Source of the DNA: Aphelocoma coerulescens
Taxonomy: Eukaryota; Chordata; Aves; Passeriformes; Corvidae
Assembly: GCF_041296385.1 (NCBI RefSeq)
Contig: NW_027183572.1
Span: 146,001-210,000 of the forward strand
Direction: 5' to 3'
DNA length: 64,000 nt
Within the stretch, counting starts at the first letter, position 1. Each line of letters starts with the position of its first letter. Both the position numbers and the translations under genes were made by a program. Shown piece by piece: positions 27,901 to 39,300 of this stretch. Under the pieces are notes generated by a model, which made no database searches, was not told the origin of the DNA, and was given only the letters and a program-made list of their open reading frames with translations.

Positions 27901-30579
27901 TTAGTGTCACAATGCTCTCCATGCTTCCATTAGGCCCTGCTTTGCCACAATGGTCCCCTTGTTTCCATGAGGCCCCGCTGTGTCACAATGGACCTATGGT
28001 TCCATGATGTTGCGTGGTGTCACCATGCTCTTCTTGAATCCGCAGTGTAACCATGGACCATTGGTTCCATGCGGCCTGGCTGTGTCACAAAGGGCTCCTT
28101 GATTCCATGATTCCCCACGGTGTCACAATGGAGCCTTGTTTCTAGGAGGTTCTGTACTGTCACAATTGCCTCCTTGATGCCATCAGCCCCTGCAGTGTCA
28201 CAATGGCTCCTTGGTTCCATGAGGAACACAAGAGCTTGGCATAAGCATTGAGCAACAGCTGCTGAACACACCTGGCAACATCTGCTTGCATCAAAAGAGG
28301 GCTTCAAGCTGACAATGGCACCAGCAGCTTCCATCTGCAACAGAGACCCAGGAAAGGACAGGCTGTGCCGGTTTGGACAAATGTGGAGGAAAATATCCTC
28401 TGATAGAAGGCAGGTTACACCCAGCCCTCCCCCACCAGGTTTTTGGAAAAAAGAACTTTCCTGGGAAGAAAGTGAAAGAGATAAAAACTATTTTTTTAAC
28501 AAACACACAGGAAAAGGATAGCAATGCTAAATATTAAAAGCTCTCGCTGTGCAGAGAAACCTGGGATAATTTGAGAGTCCTTCCGTGTTTCGGTGGGGTC
28601 TCCTGAAACATCCATAGACAGCGAGGCCCGTGCAAAGAAACAGGGAGCGATTCTTGAGAGAAGTTTCAGAGCTCTTTCTTCTCCAGCCACATGGGCGGGG
28701 CACTGCCAAAGAACTGAGCAATCACAGCACAACCAGGGCCCTCCTCGCACAAGGCAACACAAAATAAGCAGTGCTGAACAGGGTTAGGGCACATGTGAGC
28801 AGGGAGCAGGGAGACCCCCGTGCCCAGGCCATGCCTCTACCCCAGGGTCCCCTCTCCCATGACCTCATGGCAGGGGGGAGGAACCCCAACACTTCCGTAG
28901 GTGTAGTCTCTCTCCTCCTCCTTGCAGCTGGCTCATGGGCCCACATTCAGGGCCCCCACCTCGGGAGAAAATTCTCCCAATGTGCTCTGATGTTGAAAGA
29001 GTCAAGAAGAGAAGAAGGGAAAAAAACCCCCGAAGTCCCAGGAAAACAAAGTTCAACTCTCCATCTCCCCCCAGAGAAAAGGAGCTGAAAACTGGCTAAA
29101 AAGAAACAAAGTTGCTTCCTCTGCTCTTGCTGCAAGCAGGATGCAGAGGAGTGTGTATGTGTGTCCTTGAACAAACGCTCTGAGAAGTTTGTCCGGTTTT
29201 TTTTCCTCTCCCCCCTCTCAGGCTCAGTTGAAAGGCACAGAAATGCACAAAGTTCACTTCTGGGCATAGAGCAGCAATAGGGGATACACACAATAAAGTC
29301 ACCCCAAGACACAGGGACAGAGAATTCAGTGGAAAGACTCCGAGAATTCTGCTCCCAGAGATCATTCATTCCTGCTCACACTGACCCTTGTAGAAAGGGG
29401 ACATCGTTCCAGGCAGCCTGTACTGAGCATGTGGCTCCTGAGTGGGGTTTGTTGTTTAGGAAACCTGCTCAGGCTTTTCCATTCTTTCCTTGCAAACAGG
29501 AAAACTTCTCCTGGGGCTGTGTGCAGGCAGAGCCCTGAGGAGAGCAGGTGGCACATGGTGCGCTGGGCTGGGACAGCCAGCTGCAGAGCTCAAGGGAAGA
29601 AGCCCAAAGTGTCACAATGGCTCCTTGCCTTCCCATGCAACACCTGGGTCACAATGGTCTCCTTGATTCCATGAGGCCCCACTGTGTCACAATGGCTCCT
29701 TGGTTCCATCAGGTTCCGCAGTGTCACCGTGGTCTCCTTTGATCCGCACTGTCATCATGGACAATTGGTTCCATGAGGCCCCGCAGTGTCACAATGGTCC
29801 CTTGGTTGCATAGCTTTTACGTTGTAACAATGGACTCCTTGCTTCTATGAGCTAGCCTGCTTTTTGCAGAGGTGTCTTTGGTTCCAACAAGGCCCCACTG
29901 TGTCTCAGTGCACCCTGGCTTCCATGTGGATCTGGAGTATCACAAAGGCTCCTTGGTTCCACCAGGTCCTGCTGTGTCACAATGGGTCCTGTGGTCCCTG
30001 AGGCCCTCCAAAGTCATCATGGAGGCTTGCTTCCATGAGGTTCCATTATGTGCCAGTGGTCATCTTGGTTCCAGGAGTTTCCTTAGTGTCACAATGCTCT
30101 CCATGTTTCCATGATTCCCCACAATGTCACAATGCTCTCCAGGCTTCCATTAGGCCCTGCTTTGCCACAATGGTCCCCTTGTTTCCATGAGGCCCCGCTG
30201 TGTCACAATGGACCTATGGTTCCGTGATTTTGCGTGGTGTCACCGTGCTCTTCTTGAGTCCGCCGTGTAACCATGGACCATTGGTTCCATGCAGCCGTGT
30301 CACAATGGGCTCCTTGATTCCATGATTCCCCACGGTGTCACAATGGAGCCTTGTTTCTAGGAGGTTCTGTACTGTCACAATTGCCTCCTTGATGCCATCA
30401 GCCCCTGCAGTGTCACAATGGCTCCTTGGTTCCATGAGGAACACAATAGCTTGGCATAAGCATTGAGCAACAGCTGCTGAACACACCTGGCAACATCTGC
30501 TTGCATCAAAAGAGGGCTTCAAGCTGACAATGGCACCAGCAGCTTCCATCTGCAACAGACACCCAGGGAAAGGACAGGC
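21945..30579 (+). repeat. Right end of the array with two-unit (about 4,397 bp) periodicity
   Basis: Units 11 and 13 share TTCCATGATGTTGCG with CACCATGCTC and CACAAAGGGCTCC. Units 12 and 14 share the extra 37-bp repeat, CACCGTGGTCTCC and GGCCCCACTGTGTCTC. Alternation of short and long units gives a dimer period of about 4,397 bp, unlike the four-unit period on the left. Unit 14 carries private changes, such as GATTTTGCG at about 30227 and CTTGGTTGCATAG at about 29802, as expected for an edge copy that exchanges less often. Confidence 0.75.
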
Positions 30580-30620
30580 ACAGAGAATTCAGTGGAAAGA
30601 CTCCGAGAATTCTGCTCCCC
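30580..30620 (+). repeat. Rearranged stub at the right edge of the satellite
   Basis: Unit 14 runs normally to AAGGACAGGC at 30579 and then jumps to ACAGAGAATTCAGTGG. That sequence normally lies about 0.95 kb further on, in the next unit. Similarity ends after TTCTGCTCCC near 30619. Both sides of the junction contain ACAG, so a microhomology-mediated deletion is a reasonable origin. Unique sequence follows. Confidence 0.85.
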
Positions 30621-31792
30621 GATGTCGTTCTGGCCCATGACACGGCTGCCATGGCTGTGAGGATGGCTCTGCTGCCGTTCCTGCCTTGGGGGAGGATGGT
30701 CTGCAGAGCGGGGCTGCCCTGGGCACTGTCAGAGGGACAGGGCAGGATGGCTCCTGCTGCCCGGGCCGGCTGCAGGCTCTGAAGGTGGGCAGGAGCCAGG
30801 GGTGCTCAGGGCTGTCCTGCAGAGCAGCTCCTGCAGCCCTGAGGGCTCTTTGCCAGGCCAGGGCATCTGCCACCTGCCAGGGGCAGCTCTCAGCCTGCCT
30901 TGGAGCTCCCCATGGGCTGTGGGGAGGAGTTGGAGGTGGAAGGAGCGACCCCCCTCAGGGCAGACTCCTCCTGCTGGGGAGGTGGTGCTGCATGGCCAGA
31001 GCTGCTCTCAGCTTTCTCTTCAAGGGAAGGGAAAGGGGCTCTCAGGTTTGTCTGTGTCACTGAGACTCCTGCACTGCCGCCCTGGGGATCAGCAGCTCTG
31101 CCTCAGATCTCCCTCAGGAAGTGCCTCCTCACACTCCTCTGCCTGCAGACAGCACCAGCAGCACCTTGGCTTGCAGCATCTCCCTTTGTCTGAGCTGCCC
31201 TTCCGGCCCTGCTGCCAGGGAGATGCCCCTGGGCAGTGCCCTGTGCTGGGAGGGCTCTGCAGGGCAGAGCTGAGCCCCCAGGGCTGGGCTGGGCTCTGGC
31301 AGCACTGGCAGGGACAAGCCTTGGACCCAGAGAAACAGCTGCCAGGAGGCACAACTGCAGGCAGCAGAGAGCCAGAGCAACCACAGCTGCACAGGGAAAG
31401 GGAGAAGGGTTTAGAGCAATGGTTTTGAAATTGGGGCCTTCAAAAAGTCACTTTATTTTTCAAGCCCATTTTAAGTACAATCACCAGGAAATAGAGGGAG
31501 GTGAAATGAGCAAAGGGCACCTGTGTGGGGACCAGCAGGTCCGACTGCACTGGGGCACAGGGAGCCCTGTTTTCCCTCAGGGCCCCCAGTGTTCCGGCTG
31601 AGAGCAACGCTGAGGATGAGGCAGCAGCACAAACCTGAGCTCAGAAATCAAAAAGCTTAGCCAAGTTCCCTCACAGGAGGAGAAGTGGTTTTGCGGGAAT
31701 TCGTAAGAAAATAGAATAGAATCGATTCAGGGGAATCTGTCCCAGCTTGTCAATGCCTTCTTCCAAGAGTTCACAATGCCCAGAGGGAAGAA
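30621..31792. other. Spacer between satellite and first olfactory receptor
   Basis: Moderately GC-rich, with many CAG and CTG words. Open frames up to 208 codons (30802-31428) overlap in several frames and show no domain, so none is called. A non-coding upstream exon of the receptor could lie here, but I cannot place one. Confidence 0.4.
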
Positions 31793-32761
31793 ATGTCCAA
31801 CAGCAGCTCCATCAGGCACTTCCTCCTGCTGCCATTGGCAGACACGCGGCAGCTGCAGCTCCTGCACTTCTGCCTCTTCCTGGGCATCTCCTTGGCTGCC
31901 CTCCTGGCCAACGGCCTCATCATCAGTGCCGGAGCCTGCGGCCAGCACCTGCACAGCCCCATGTTCTTCTTCCTGCTCAGCCTGGCCCTCACCGACCTGG
32001 GCTCCATCTGCACCACTGTCCCCAAGGCCATGCACAATTCCCTCTGGGGCACCAGGCACATCTCCTACTCAGCATGTGCTGCTCAGGTGTTTTTCTTTCT
32101 GTTCTTCATCTCAGCAGAGTATTCCCTCCTCCTCATCATGTGCTACGACCGCTACGTGTCCATCTGCAGAGCCCTGCACTACGGGGCCCTCCTGGGCAGC
32201 AGAGCTTGTGCCCACATGGCAGCAGCTGCCTGGGCCAGTGCCTTTCTCTATGCTCTCATGCACACGGCCAATACATTTTCCCTGCCCCTGTGCCAGGGCA
32301 ATGCCCTGGGCCAGTTCTTCTGGGAAATCCCACACATCCTCAAGCTCTCCTGCTCCAAATCCTACCTCAGGGAACTTGGGCTCATCGCTGTCAGTGCCTG
32401 TTTGGTATTTGGCTGTTTTGTGTTCATTGTTTTCTCCTATGTGCAGATCTTCAGGGCTGTGCTGAGGATCCCCTCTGAGCAGGGCCGGCACAAAGCCTTT
32501 TCCACGTGCCTCCCTCACCTGGCTGTGCTCTCCCTGTTCCTCAGCACTGCCATGTTTGCCTACCTGAAGCCCCCCTCCATCTCCTCCCCATCCCTGGATG
32601 TGGCCCTGTCAGTTCTGTACTCGGTGGTGCCTCCAGCCCTGAACCCCCTCATCTACAGCCTGAGGAACCAGGAGCTCAGGGATGCCCTGAGGAAAGTGAT
32701 GACTGGATACTTTTCACAAGTTAAAATCTTTCTATTTCCTTCTGCTGTGCGAGGAAAATGA
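31793..32761 (+). CDS. Olfactory receptor, OR14-like (avian expansion), intact
   Basis: A 322-residue odorant receptor, a seven-helix G-protein-coupled receptor of olfactory neuron cilia. The single coding exon is typical of vertebrate ORs. Seen in order: an N-terminal N-glycosylation site (NSS at residues 3-5); LLANG in TM1; HSPMFFFLLSLAL at TM2; MCYDRYVSICRALHY at the end of TM3 with the DRY arginine at residue 120; KAFSTCLPHL before TM6; and PALNPLIYSLRN in TM7. Extracellular-loop cysteines are present. The ATG of MSNSSS is preferred because the paralogue at 47355 begins identically. The C-terminus is about 12 residues longer than in that paralogue because of a 62-bp tandem duplication. 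The OR14 assignment rests on overall resemblance to avian gamma-type receptors. No ligand can be predicted. Confidence 0.93.
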   Translation: MSNSSSIRHFLLLPLADTRQLQLLHFCLFLGISLAALLANGLIISAGACGQHLHSPMFFFLLSLALTDLGSICTTVPKAMHNSLWGTRHISYSACAAQVFFFLFFISAEYSLLLIMCYDRYVSICRALHYGALLGSRACAHMAAAAWASAFLYALMHTANTFSLPLCQGNALGQFFWEIPHILKLSCSKSYLRELGLIAVSACLVFGCFVFIVFSYVQIFRAVLRIPSEQGRHKAFSTCLPHLAVLSLFLSTAMFAYLKPPSISSPSLDVALSVLYSVVPPALNPLIYSLRNQELRDALRKVMTGYFSQVKIFLFPSAVRGK

Positions 32762-32784
32762 TGACTAGGATGCTTCTCAGAAGC
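32689..32784 (+). repeat. 62-bp tandem duplication across the receptor stop region
   Basis: GAGGAAAGTGATGACTGGAT at 32689 recurs as GAGGAAAATGATGACTAGGA at 32751, 62 bp apart. The second copy, followed by CAGAAGCAATAA, resembles the normal end of the paralogue at 48255-48287 (ATGATGGCTGGA, CAGCAGCAATGA). Because 62 is not a multiple of three, the first copy is read on into a novel tail and stops inside the second copy at 32759-32761. An AATAAA follows at 32785. Confidence 0.7.
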
Positions 32785-32790
32785 AATAAA

Positions 32791-34843
32791 CTCTCTTTTC
32801 TGCTCCAGAACCTTCAGAATGTAACTCTTTACAATCTCGGCCTTTTTTTTCCTCTTTGTCCATATTTTCATTGGTGCTTTCTCTTATTCTTTTTCTGGTG
32901 TTATTCTGCTTTATATAAAGTACTGTAGTACTACTCCTAGCATTTCTACATGAACATCTACCTTTCTTTTGAAACACAAAGACTTTCAGGAGGCTTCTTC
33001 TCTGTGCATTTGAATAAGAGCAAGGGGCTGCCCTGACCTTTGTGTCCAAGGTTTGTTCCTCAGCCCTTCTCTGGCTCTGCAGGGCCTGTGGACTCTGGCC
33101 TGTGGGCAGAGCTGGAGGGAAGAGACTCCCAGCACAGCAGCACGGCCAGGGACAATGGCCCTGCCTCTTCCCACCTCTGCTCTTCCCAGCTCCACACTCC
33201 CTTTCCCAGCCCTTCTGAGGGTGCAAGGCTGGAGTGCTCGGGCAGCTCGGTCACTGTCCTGCTGCGTGTCCGTGCTGTGACCACAGGCAGGGGCAGGCCA
33301 TGGGCACTGCTGGGACACAGCCGGGCTCCAGCACAGCAGCTCCATCAGCAAAGGGCATCTCCTGAGGGCAGGGCAGGAAGGCTTCGCTCTCCTCCAGAGC
33401 TGCTGTCAGGAATGTGCCCCAGGAATGCCCTGGCAAAGCAAACCCCAGTGCCCAGGGGCAGGGGGGAGTGTGCAGGGGGGGCACGCAGCAGTGTCCTGGC
33501 ACAGCCAGAGCTCCTGGGATGGACCTGAGGGAGCAGCAGAGCAGGGCCTGGGCTGGGCCTTTGTTCCGGGGACAGCCTGGGAAGGTGCCCAGGGCAAGTG
33601 TCCCACACCAGCCCCTGCCACCACCAATCCCAGCACTGGCCTCTGCCCTCACCTGCAGGAGGTTGTTTGTCCCTGCACGGAGGGACACCAAGTGCCCAGG
33701 CCAGCAGTCCGTGTTTGCTCTGTCCTGAGGAGCCTTCAGCAGTGCATCGAGTGGGTGTGGGGAGATGAACCCGAGTGAGCACAAACACCATCAGCAGCAC
33801 TCGGGGCTGGCACAATTCCAGGGGCACAAACAGTGCCCTGAGGCCACTTCACTCCCAGAGTAATGTCCTCTGGGAAACCACCTGAATTCTTTGCTGGGCT
33901 GTGCTGAGAACTGCATGGAGAGAAACGTCCAGGGCAGGGAGGCTCCAGGGAAAGTGCTCAGGACAGCCAAGGGCTGCACAGAGAGACACCGGAGTGGTGG
34001 GTCTGTGGGGAGAAATCACAGCTGCCTCCCTTCGGAATCGCCCCCAGGACCTGGACAGGCCTGTGCTGTGTTCTGGGAACTGACCTGGAACTGAGGGATG
34101 TGGAAAAGGCCTTTGGTGTCAGGGATGTTGGGAAGGCTGGGCAGGCACTGGCATTTGTCCCTCAGGGATTCCATGAGGGTCCTGCCAAGATGAGCTCTGC
34201 TCCTCCTTGAAGCCCTTCACGGGCACAGAGGGCTGAGAGACCTTTCCAGGACAGGCTCAGGCCAAGGAGCCCTTGAGTCTCTCAGCCCCACGTCAGTGCC
34301 TGCTGAAATTCAATCTCCCTCCCCATCCCGCAGCAGCCCCGCATTTCCCTCCTCCAGCCTTGGTCTCCAGCACAGCCACGGGGGCTCTTGGGGCTCTTGG
34401 CTTTTCCTGCAGCCACCGAGGCCGGCTGAGCTCTGCCTTCCCCACACTCAGCCCTGCCCAGCGCAGGCAATGCACAGAAATTCCCTGTCTGTCCCTGGCC
34501 TTGCTGCCAGCCCCGGCAGCGGCTCCGCGGCCCCTCTGTGCCCCGCTGCCCCAGCCATGGTGCCACAGCCCCTGTGCAGGCCCAGCCCAGGACAGGAGCG
34601 CTGCGGGTGGGAACGGCCCCTGGGCCCTGCTGCCCACAGCAGCCTTGGGGCTCTGCGCTGCTGAGCTTTTGACGGGGTACCCTTCCTTCCCGGAGCAGGG
34701 TGAGAGAGCAGAGGAGGCTGCTGTTCTGCTGAGCTCTTTATTTCATAGTCTCACAGCTTTCTTGAAGGCAGAGTTCGAAGGGGGTTACATGATAAAGGCA
34801 AGCAGTGACAGCAAACAGCAGGAAAACACAGCTTCTTCTTCCT
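32791..34843. other. 3' flank of the first receptor, no gene recognised
   Basis: The first 150 bases are AT-rich 3'-UTR-like sequence with long T and TTC runs. The part at 33090-33140 (CAGAGCTGGAGGGAAGAGAC, then CCCAGCACAGCAGCA) matches sequence at about 48630-48675 downstream of the second receptor, so the duplicated segment includes 3' flank. Frames such as 33040-33528 and 34273-34908 are GC-rich open frames without recognisable domains and are not called. Confidence 0.45.
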
Positions 34844-34900
34844 CTTCTATATGCTCTATATGCTCTATATATTCTGTATGCTCTATTGTCTATATGCTCT
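34844..34900 (+). repeat. CTATATG-type microsatellite, left part
   Basis: Irregular repeats of TCTATATGCTC. It continues at 36253-36340 as a more regular 16-bp repeat (CTCTATATGCTCTATA). The two halves are one tract split by the LTR at 34901-36247. Confidence 0.85.
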
Positions 34901-36247
34901 TGTCATAGGTTAGCAAGCATAGTCCCGGAAGGGATATCCTTGCTAAGGGGTGCTTACAGCTTCCTCTGGGACCTGATAGAACCTATCAGCTGGCCAGTTT
35001 GAATATGGACAATTCTTTAAGCCACTTAAAGTTGTGACCGCCTCTGTGATCCACACTTAAGAATAGACAAACTCCCCCCCAAGCTCTCTCTCGTTTCCGG
35101 CGCTGGCACAGGTGGCTGCAGGCCCCGTGCAGGGGCCAGCAGGCCCGGCCAGGCCCTGCTTGGGCCAGGCCGGGCCGGGCCACGGCCAGCCTGGAGCCAT
35201 GGGCCTGTTCCAGCCGTGGAACCCCCCCCACTGCCTTGCCGTGGGCAGCCGGAGCGGCTCGGAACCCCCCCTCTCCACTGCGGCGGAGATTCAGCAAAGC
35301 GGCACCTCTGTCCGGCAGAGGTCAGGGACCAACAGCGATAAGCCACATTCCAGCTGTGAGGCCGAGGTGAGATTAACCCTTTTATTGCTGTGAAGAGCTG
35401 AAAACCTGAGGGAAGAGAGAGAGGAGATGCTTAAAGCTGAAAGTCTGTTGTGAAGCTATGATATATCAGAGTATCCTGTTGTAATTTCATGAAGATATGG
35501 GGGGTGGAGTGTTCAACTCGTAAGCAATAGGCAGATGCTGCCGCAGCTGTAATTTCATGAGAAGTTTGGACAGAGAGAGATGAACCAGATGAACCAGATG
35601 AGGACTTTTGCTCCAAAGAGGAAAGGAGAAAAACCTCAATTCCTAGACATGCTTCCAGAGATAGTTTTAAAGATGAAGATGACCCTTTGCTCCCAGGGAA
35701 GGAGAAGGGCCTCTGTTTTTCTTTGTTTCTGAACAGCTCAACCTTAAAATTGTACCCCAGAAAACTTTCAAGAGTGGACCCTCGAAAGCAGTTGCGGGAA
35801 AAGCTGCAAGTCGGGGGAAGGGACTCACATCGTAAGCAGAGAGACTCCTCTTCCTAAATGGACTGAACAATATTTGGAAGTGGGTGGCTGTCTCGGTGTG
35901 ATACTGTTTTCATAGCATGAGCAAAAAGAGACTTCTCTTTCTAAATGGACTAAACCAGGTTATTATGGAAGTGGTAAACAGACTGAACATCTTAAGGGTT
36001 GTCTTTACATTGTCAGTGGGAGAAGGGAGGAAGGTGGGGGGAGGAGGAGAGTTCTAAAGGTGGTATAATTTTTTTCTTTTCTTCTTTTAGGTCTGTTAAT
36101 AAACTTCTTTATATTCATTCAAGTTGGTGCCTGCTTTGCATTTCTCCTAATTCTTATCTCACAGAAGATAAACAGCAATGAGTATTTTAGACCAAACCAC
36201 TACACTAAATTGGTGTTTCTGCCCGGTTACAAACCCAACCCGCGACA
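34901..36247 (+). mobile_element. Solo LTR of an endogenous retrovirus, 1,347 bp, with target-site duplication
   Basis: The element starts TGTCATAGG and ends CCGCGACA, giving TGTC/GACA inverted termini. It is flanked by the 5-bp direct repeat GCTCT (34896-34900 and 36248-36252). A TATA-like TATAAT sits near 36064 and an AATAAA at 36098-36103, about 145 bases before the end, which fits a plus-strand U3-R-U5 order. A GC-rich stretch occupies 35100-35260. No PBS, gag, pol or env lies next to it, so it is a solo LTR left by recombination. A 5-bp duplication is compatible with ERVL-like or some ERV1 elements; I do not assign a family. Confidence 0.82.
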
Positions 36248-36252
36248 GCTCT

Positions 36253-36340
36253 ATATATTCTCTGTAGTCTATACTCTATATGCTCTATACTCTATATGCT
36301 CTATACTCTATATGCTCTATACTCTAGACTCTATATTTTT
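36253..36340 (+). repeat. CTATATG-type microsatellite, right part
   Basis: About four copies of a 16-bp repeat with the core CTCTATATGCTCTATA. This is the continuation of 34844-34900 beyond the LTR insertion. Confidence 0.85.
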
Positions 36341-39300
36341 TCTTGCAGAAGTGTGGATTATATTTGTTAATTGAACAATAAGATTAACACACAATTCTAG
36401 TTTTCCTTTTCTTAACCTATCCTGGTCTAATTCTAACATTCGTAAGCCTTACACCAGTGTTACACAGGTATTACACAGATTTGCAGATGCAGTTTCTATC
36501 AGCTCTTATTGTTTATGTGAACACTCCATCTAAAAAATGTGAACAGTGTAATTCTATCCATATTTTGTCTAAAGTAAAGAATTCTGTGAAAAGGTAACAC
36601 TGCTGCAGTAAGAACTGTGTTTAAGGTCTCTGCTGCAGCTTTTCAATGTTTCAGGCACTCCGCATATATTTCTACTAAAGGTTAAAATATCTATATTTCT
36701 ATTTCACTTTGGTGTGACTTCATGTATCTCAGCTTGTCCAAAGGTTTTAATTCAACCCCTGTGCTTTGGCTTCCCTCTGGGCCTGAGTCCAGAGGAGCTT
36801 TCACTCCAACAAAACAGAACACTACAAGAAAAGTAAATGGAGTGGGAACTCAAGAGAGATTGAATTTTCTCTGATTCAACTCAAGGATTAATGCCATAGA
36901 CTTCTGAGTGGAAGAATAATTAATTCATTCTCCTTAAGACAATAAATCAAGAGAATAAATCAGACTTTTGTATCAGGTCTGAGGGAGTAGATTGCATCCA
37001 ACACAAGTTTTTCCTGTAGGATTTTTATTTTATTTTTTATTTTCTCAGGAGGTTGTATCAAGGCAGAAGAATTAAATTCAAGGTATTTGTAGCAAAGAGG
37101 TCTCTGCGGAACTGATTTTCCCAAATAAACATATCCCTTACCCCATATTCCATGACGGTAAGATTTTTTAATTTTAGACTCTAGTATATTGTACTGTATG
37201 TGTATTCAGAATACTTTGCAACAGTTAAATTTGCTTAAATTTAACTTCAGACATTTACTTAATTTTAAGAATTCACCTAATTTCAGCCATCTTTTAAAAA
37301 AGTATTTTCACACTTTTTTTTTTTTTTTTGTCTGTTACCTTTTCTGTGAGGAGGATCATCATTTGGGTTTTCTCTTGGTGCCTCACTAATGCACTCTCAG
37401 AGCCATGCTCTGTGTTATTAATGTAGTAGTGGTCCGGGGTTCATGGATGGCTACTGCAGGAAACTTGATGGCCAGTAGTGAAAACAGCAAAAATAATGAT
37501 GAGAGGAGCCACAGACGTTGTGATGTCTGAGAACTGTGAACTGCCAAAATCAAAAGGTCAGTACTCCTCTGGTTCAGAATGTCCTTCAGTTGGAGCTGGA
37601 ACATACTTTGGGCTAAGAGCCTGAGCACAAAAGGCTGTAGCACCTATTTTGTTGAGCAGTTCCCTATTTCCCTACTCCATACTCCACTGCATTCCAGCAT
37701 GTGATTTGCTGAGCTGTAGAATGTCCCTGAGTGGTATGATTGCCTGGAATGCTTGAAAATTTGGCTTCACATTCCTCAGTTTCTTTTCAGCATTTTCTCT
37801 GTTCCCCTCATTGCCTCACACCAGCCCCTGTTTTACTTCTAGATGGAGAACGAGGTTACAAAATACAACTTCTCTTCCTGTGTACTTTGAGGGGTTCTCA
37901 CCTGTAATAATAAATGAAATAGTTTTCATTCCTTTTGATTCCTCCTGGTATGATGCAAAGAAAGGAAAGGTAGCTGGAACTATGGCTTTTTGGGGTGGCT
38001 GTTATACCAGAGCCCTGGATCTGTATTAGGGATATTCGTGTTGTCCAGACTGTCTCAGCAGAAAGAGGGAGGAGTGGAATGTTAATGTCAGGAGCTCATC
38101 CCTGTCCGTGATTTATTAAAAGAAGCCTAGCTTCATGTCTTTGGCCCTGAATTAAATACCTGCAGTTTGGCTGCATGAGTGTGTATCAATGTATCCCACT
38201 TCTGTGCAATGTCTGAAGGCCAGGGAACTGCCTTTGTTACCTCTCCTACTGGCACTGCTACAGGAGAAGGAAAGAAATCCAACTAATTTTTAATCAGCTA
38301 ACGTGTCCCTTTTGGATACAGAATTCACTGAGAGCCATAAATACAGTGCATGGCTTCAATAAAGCATAAATGTGAATTTTAAACCACACCTGGAGCTGAT
38401 GTTGCTTGGACTGAATGTGTGCACAGCCCAGTGTTTCTCCTCATCATCCCTATCATGAATTTCTGCCATTTTTCCTCTTCATTCCTGTCTGAACAAAAGC
38501 AGACTTTGTGCCACTGAGTTGAGAACATCCTTCTCAGGCTTCAGGAAACTGCCCCATCTCTTTGTTCACCATCTCGAGTGCTTTTCTCACTCCGAGAGGA
38601 TGGTAACACCACAGGGACTCGTGTACTGACTGTGAGCAGCAAGCTTTGGCCCTGGTGAAACTGAAGGACCATAAGGCAAGGCAGGAATTTGTTAAGAAGT
38701 TCTCACTAATCCCTGGATTTGAGGGAATGATGGAATAAACGGCAAACCTTTTGCTTCAGGCACTGGAGCAGATGATTTTTCTAACAAATAATATTGTTTT
38801 GAGTGTTACTGAGCTCATTCACGTTGTGAGGGACTTTTTCTTTAAAGAACCATTGATTTCTTTGTACCTGAATAGCACAGCTTTTGAACAGCTGGGTGCT
38901 TTTGTGTTCCTTCTCCCGTTTATGATGTCAGTGTGCCTTTTACTGCATATCCAAGGACAGCTTTTAATTTTTCTCATTTTTAGCTTCACTTCCTAGTTTT
39001 TACAGTTAAGTGCATTTTTTATGTTGTAGGTCACCTGTCACATTTCCCTCGGGCAGTATCTGTACACTGCAAGTAATTCAGCCTCTCTCTTTCTGTTTCA
39101 TCTCATGCTAATGGCTGGGAGATGTTATCTGGGCTAGCCAGGCTAAGGAACCTCCTGTTCTTGCCTGATTTTCTTTAGCTGAGAATCCTCTGGCTATCTC
39201 ACTGCTCCTTGGAGTATCATGTTGCTCTGGGTTCTGCAGATAGTTATCTGAGGTGTGAACTGGCCAGATGAATTGCTGCCCTTTGTAAATGGCTCTGTTT

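Larger units (their letters stand above)
1..30579 (+). repeat. Satellite array: about 14 tandem copies of a 2.18-2.22 kb unit
   Basis: The landmark ATGCTAAATATTAAAA recurs at 35, 2210, 4427, 6608, 8790, 10967, 13184, 15365, 17547, 19729, 21945, 24126, 26342 and 28524, so copies follow each other head to tail at 2175-2217 bp. The first copy is cut by the window start. Each unit has about 1.08 kb of complex sequence after the landmark, about 0.8 kb of 37-bp minisatellite, and about 0.3 kb of complex sequence. Units 2, 6, 10, 12 and 14 are about 36 bp longer because they carry one extra minisatellite repeat (near 3790, 12548, 21308, 25707 and 30105). Units 1 and 5 share a variant GATGTTGTAAGAAAGG where the others read ACGTTGTAACAATGG. 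Short frames of 60-150 codons recur in every unit on both strands, overlap one another and show no domain, so I do not call them genes. I do not recognise the unit as a named satellite. Confidence 0.97.

Noticed and set aside
1..30579. CENP-B-box-like or centromeric function for the satellite
   Set aside because: No match to the CENP-B box was seen, and nothing in the sequence itself indicates a centromere.
34273..34908. 211-codon plus-strand frame
   Set aside because: Low-complexity composition. It runs into the microsatellite and the LTR start, with no homology recognised.
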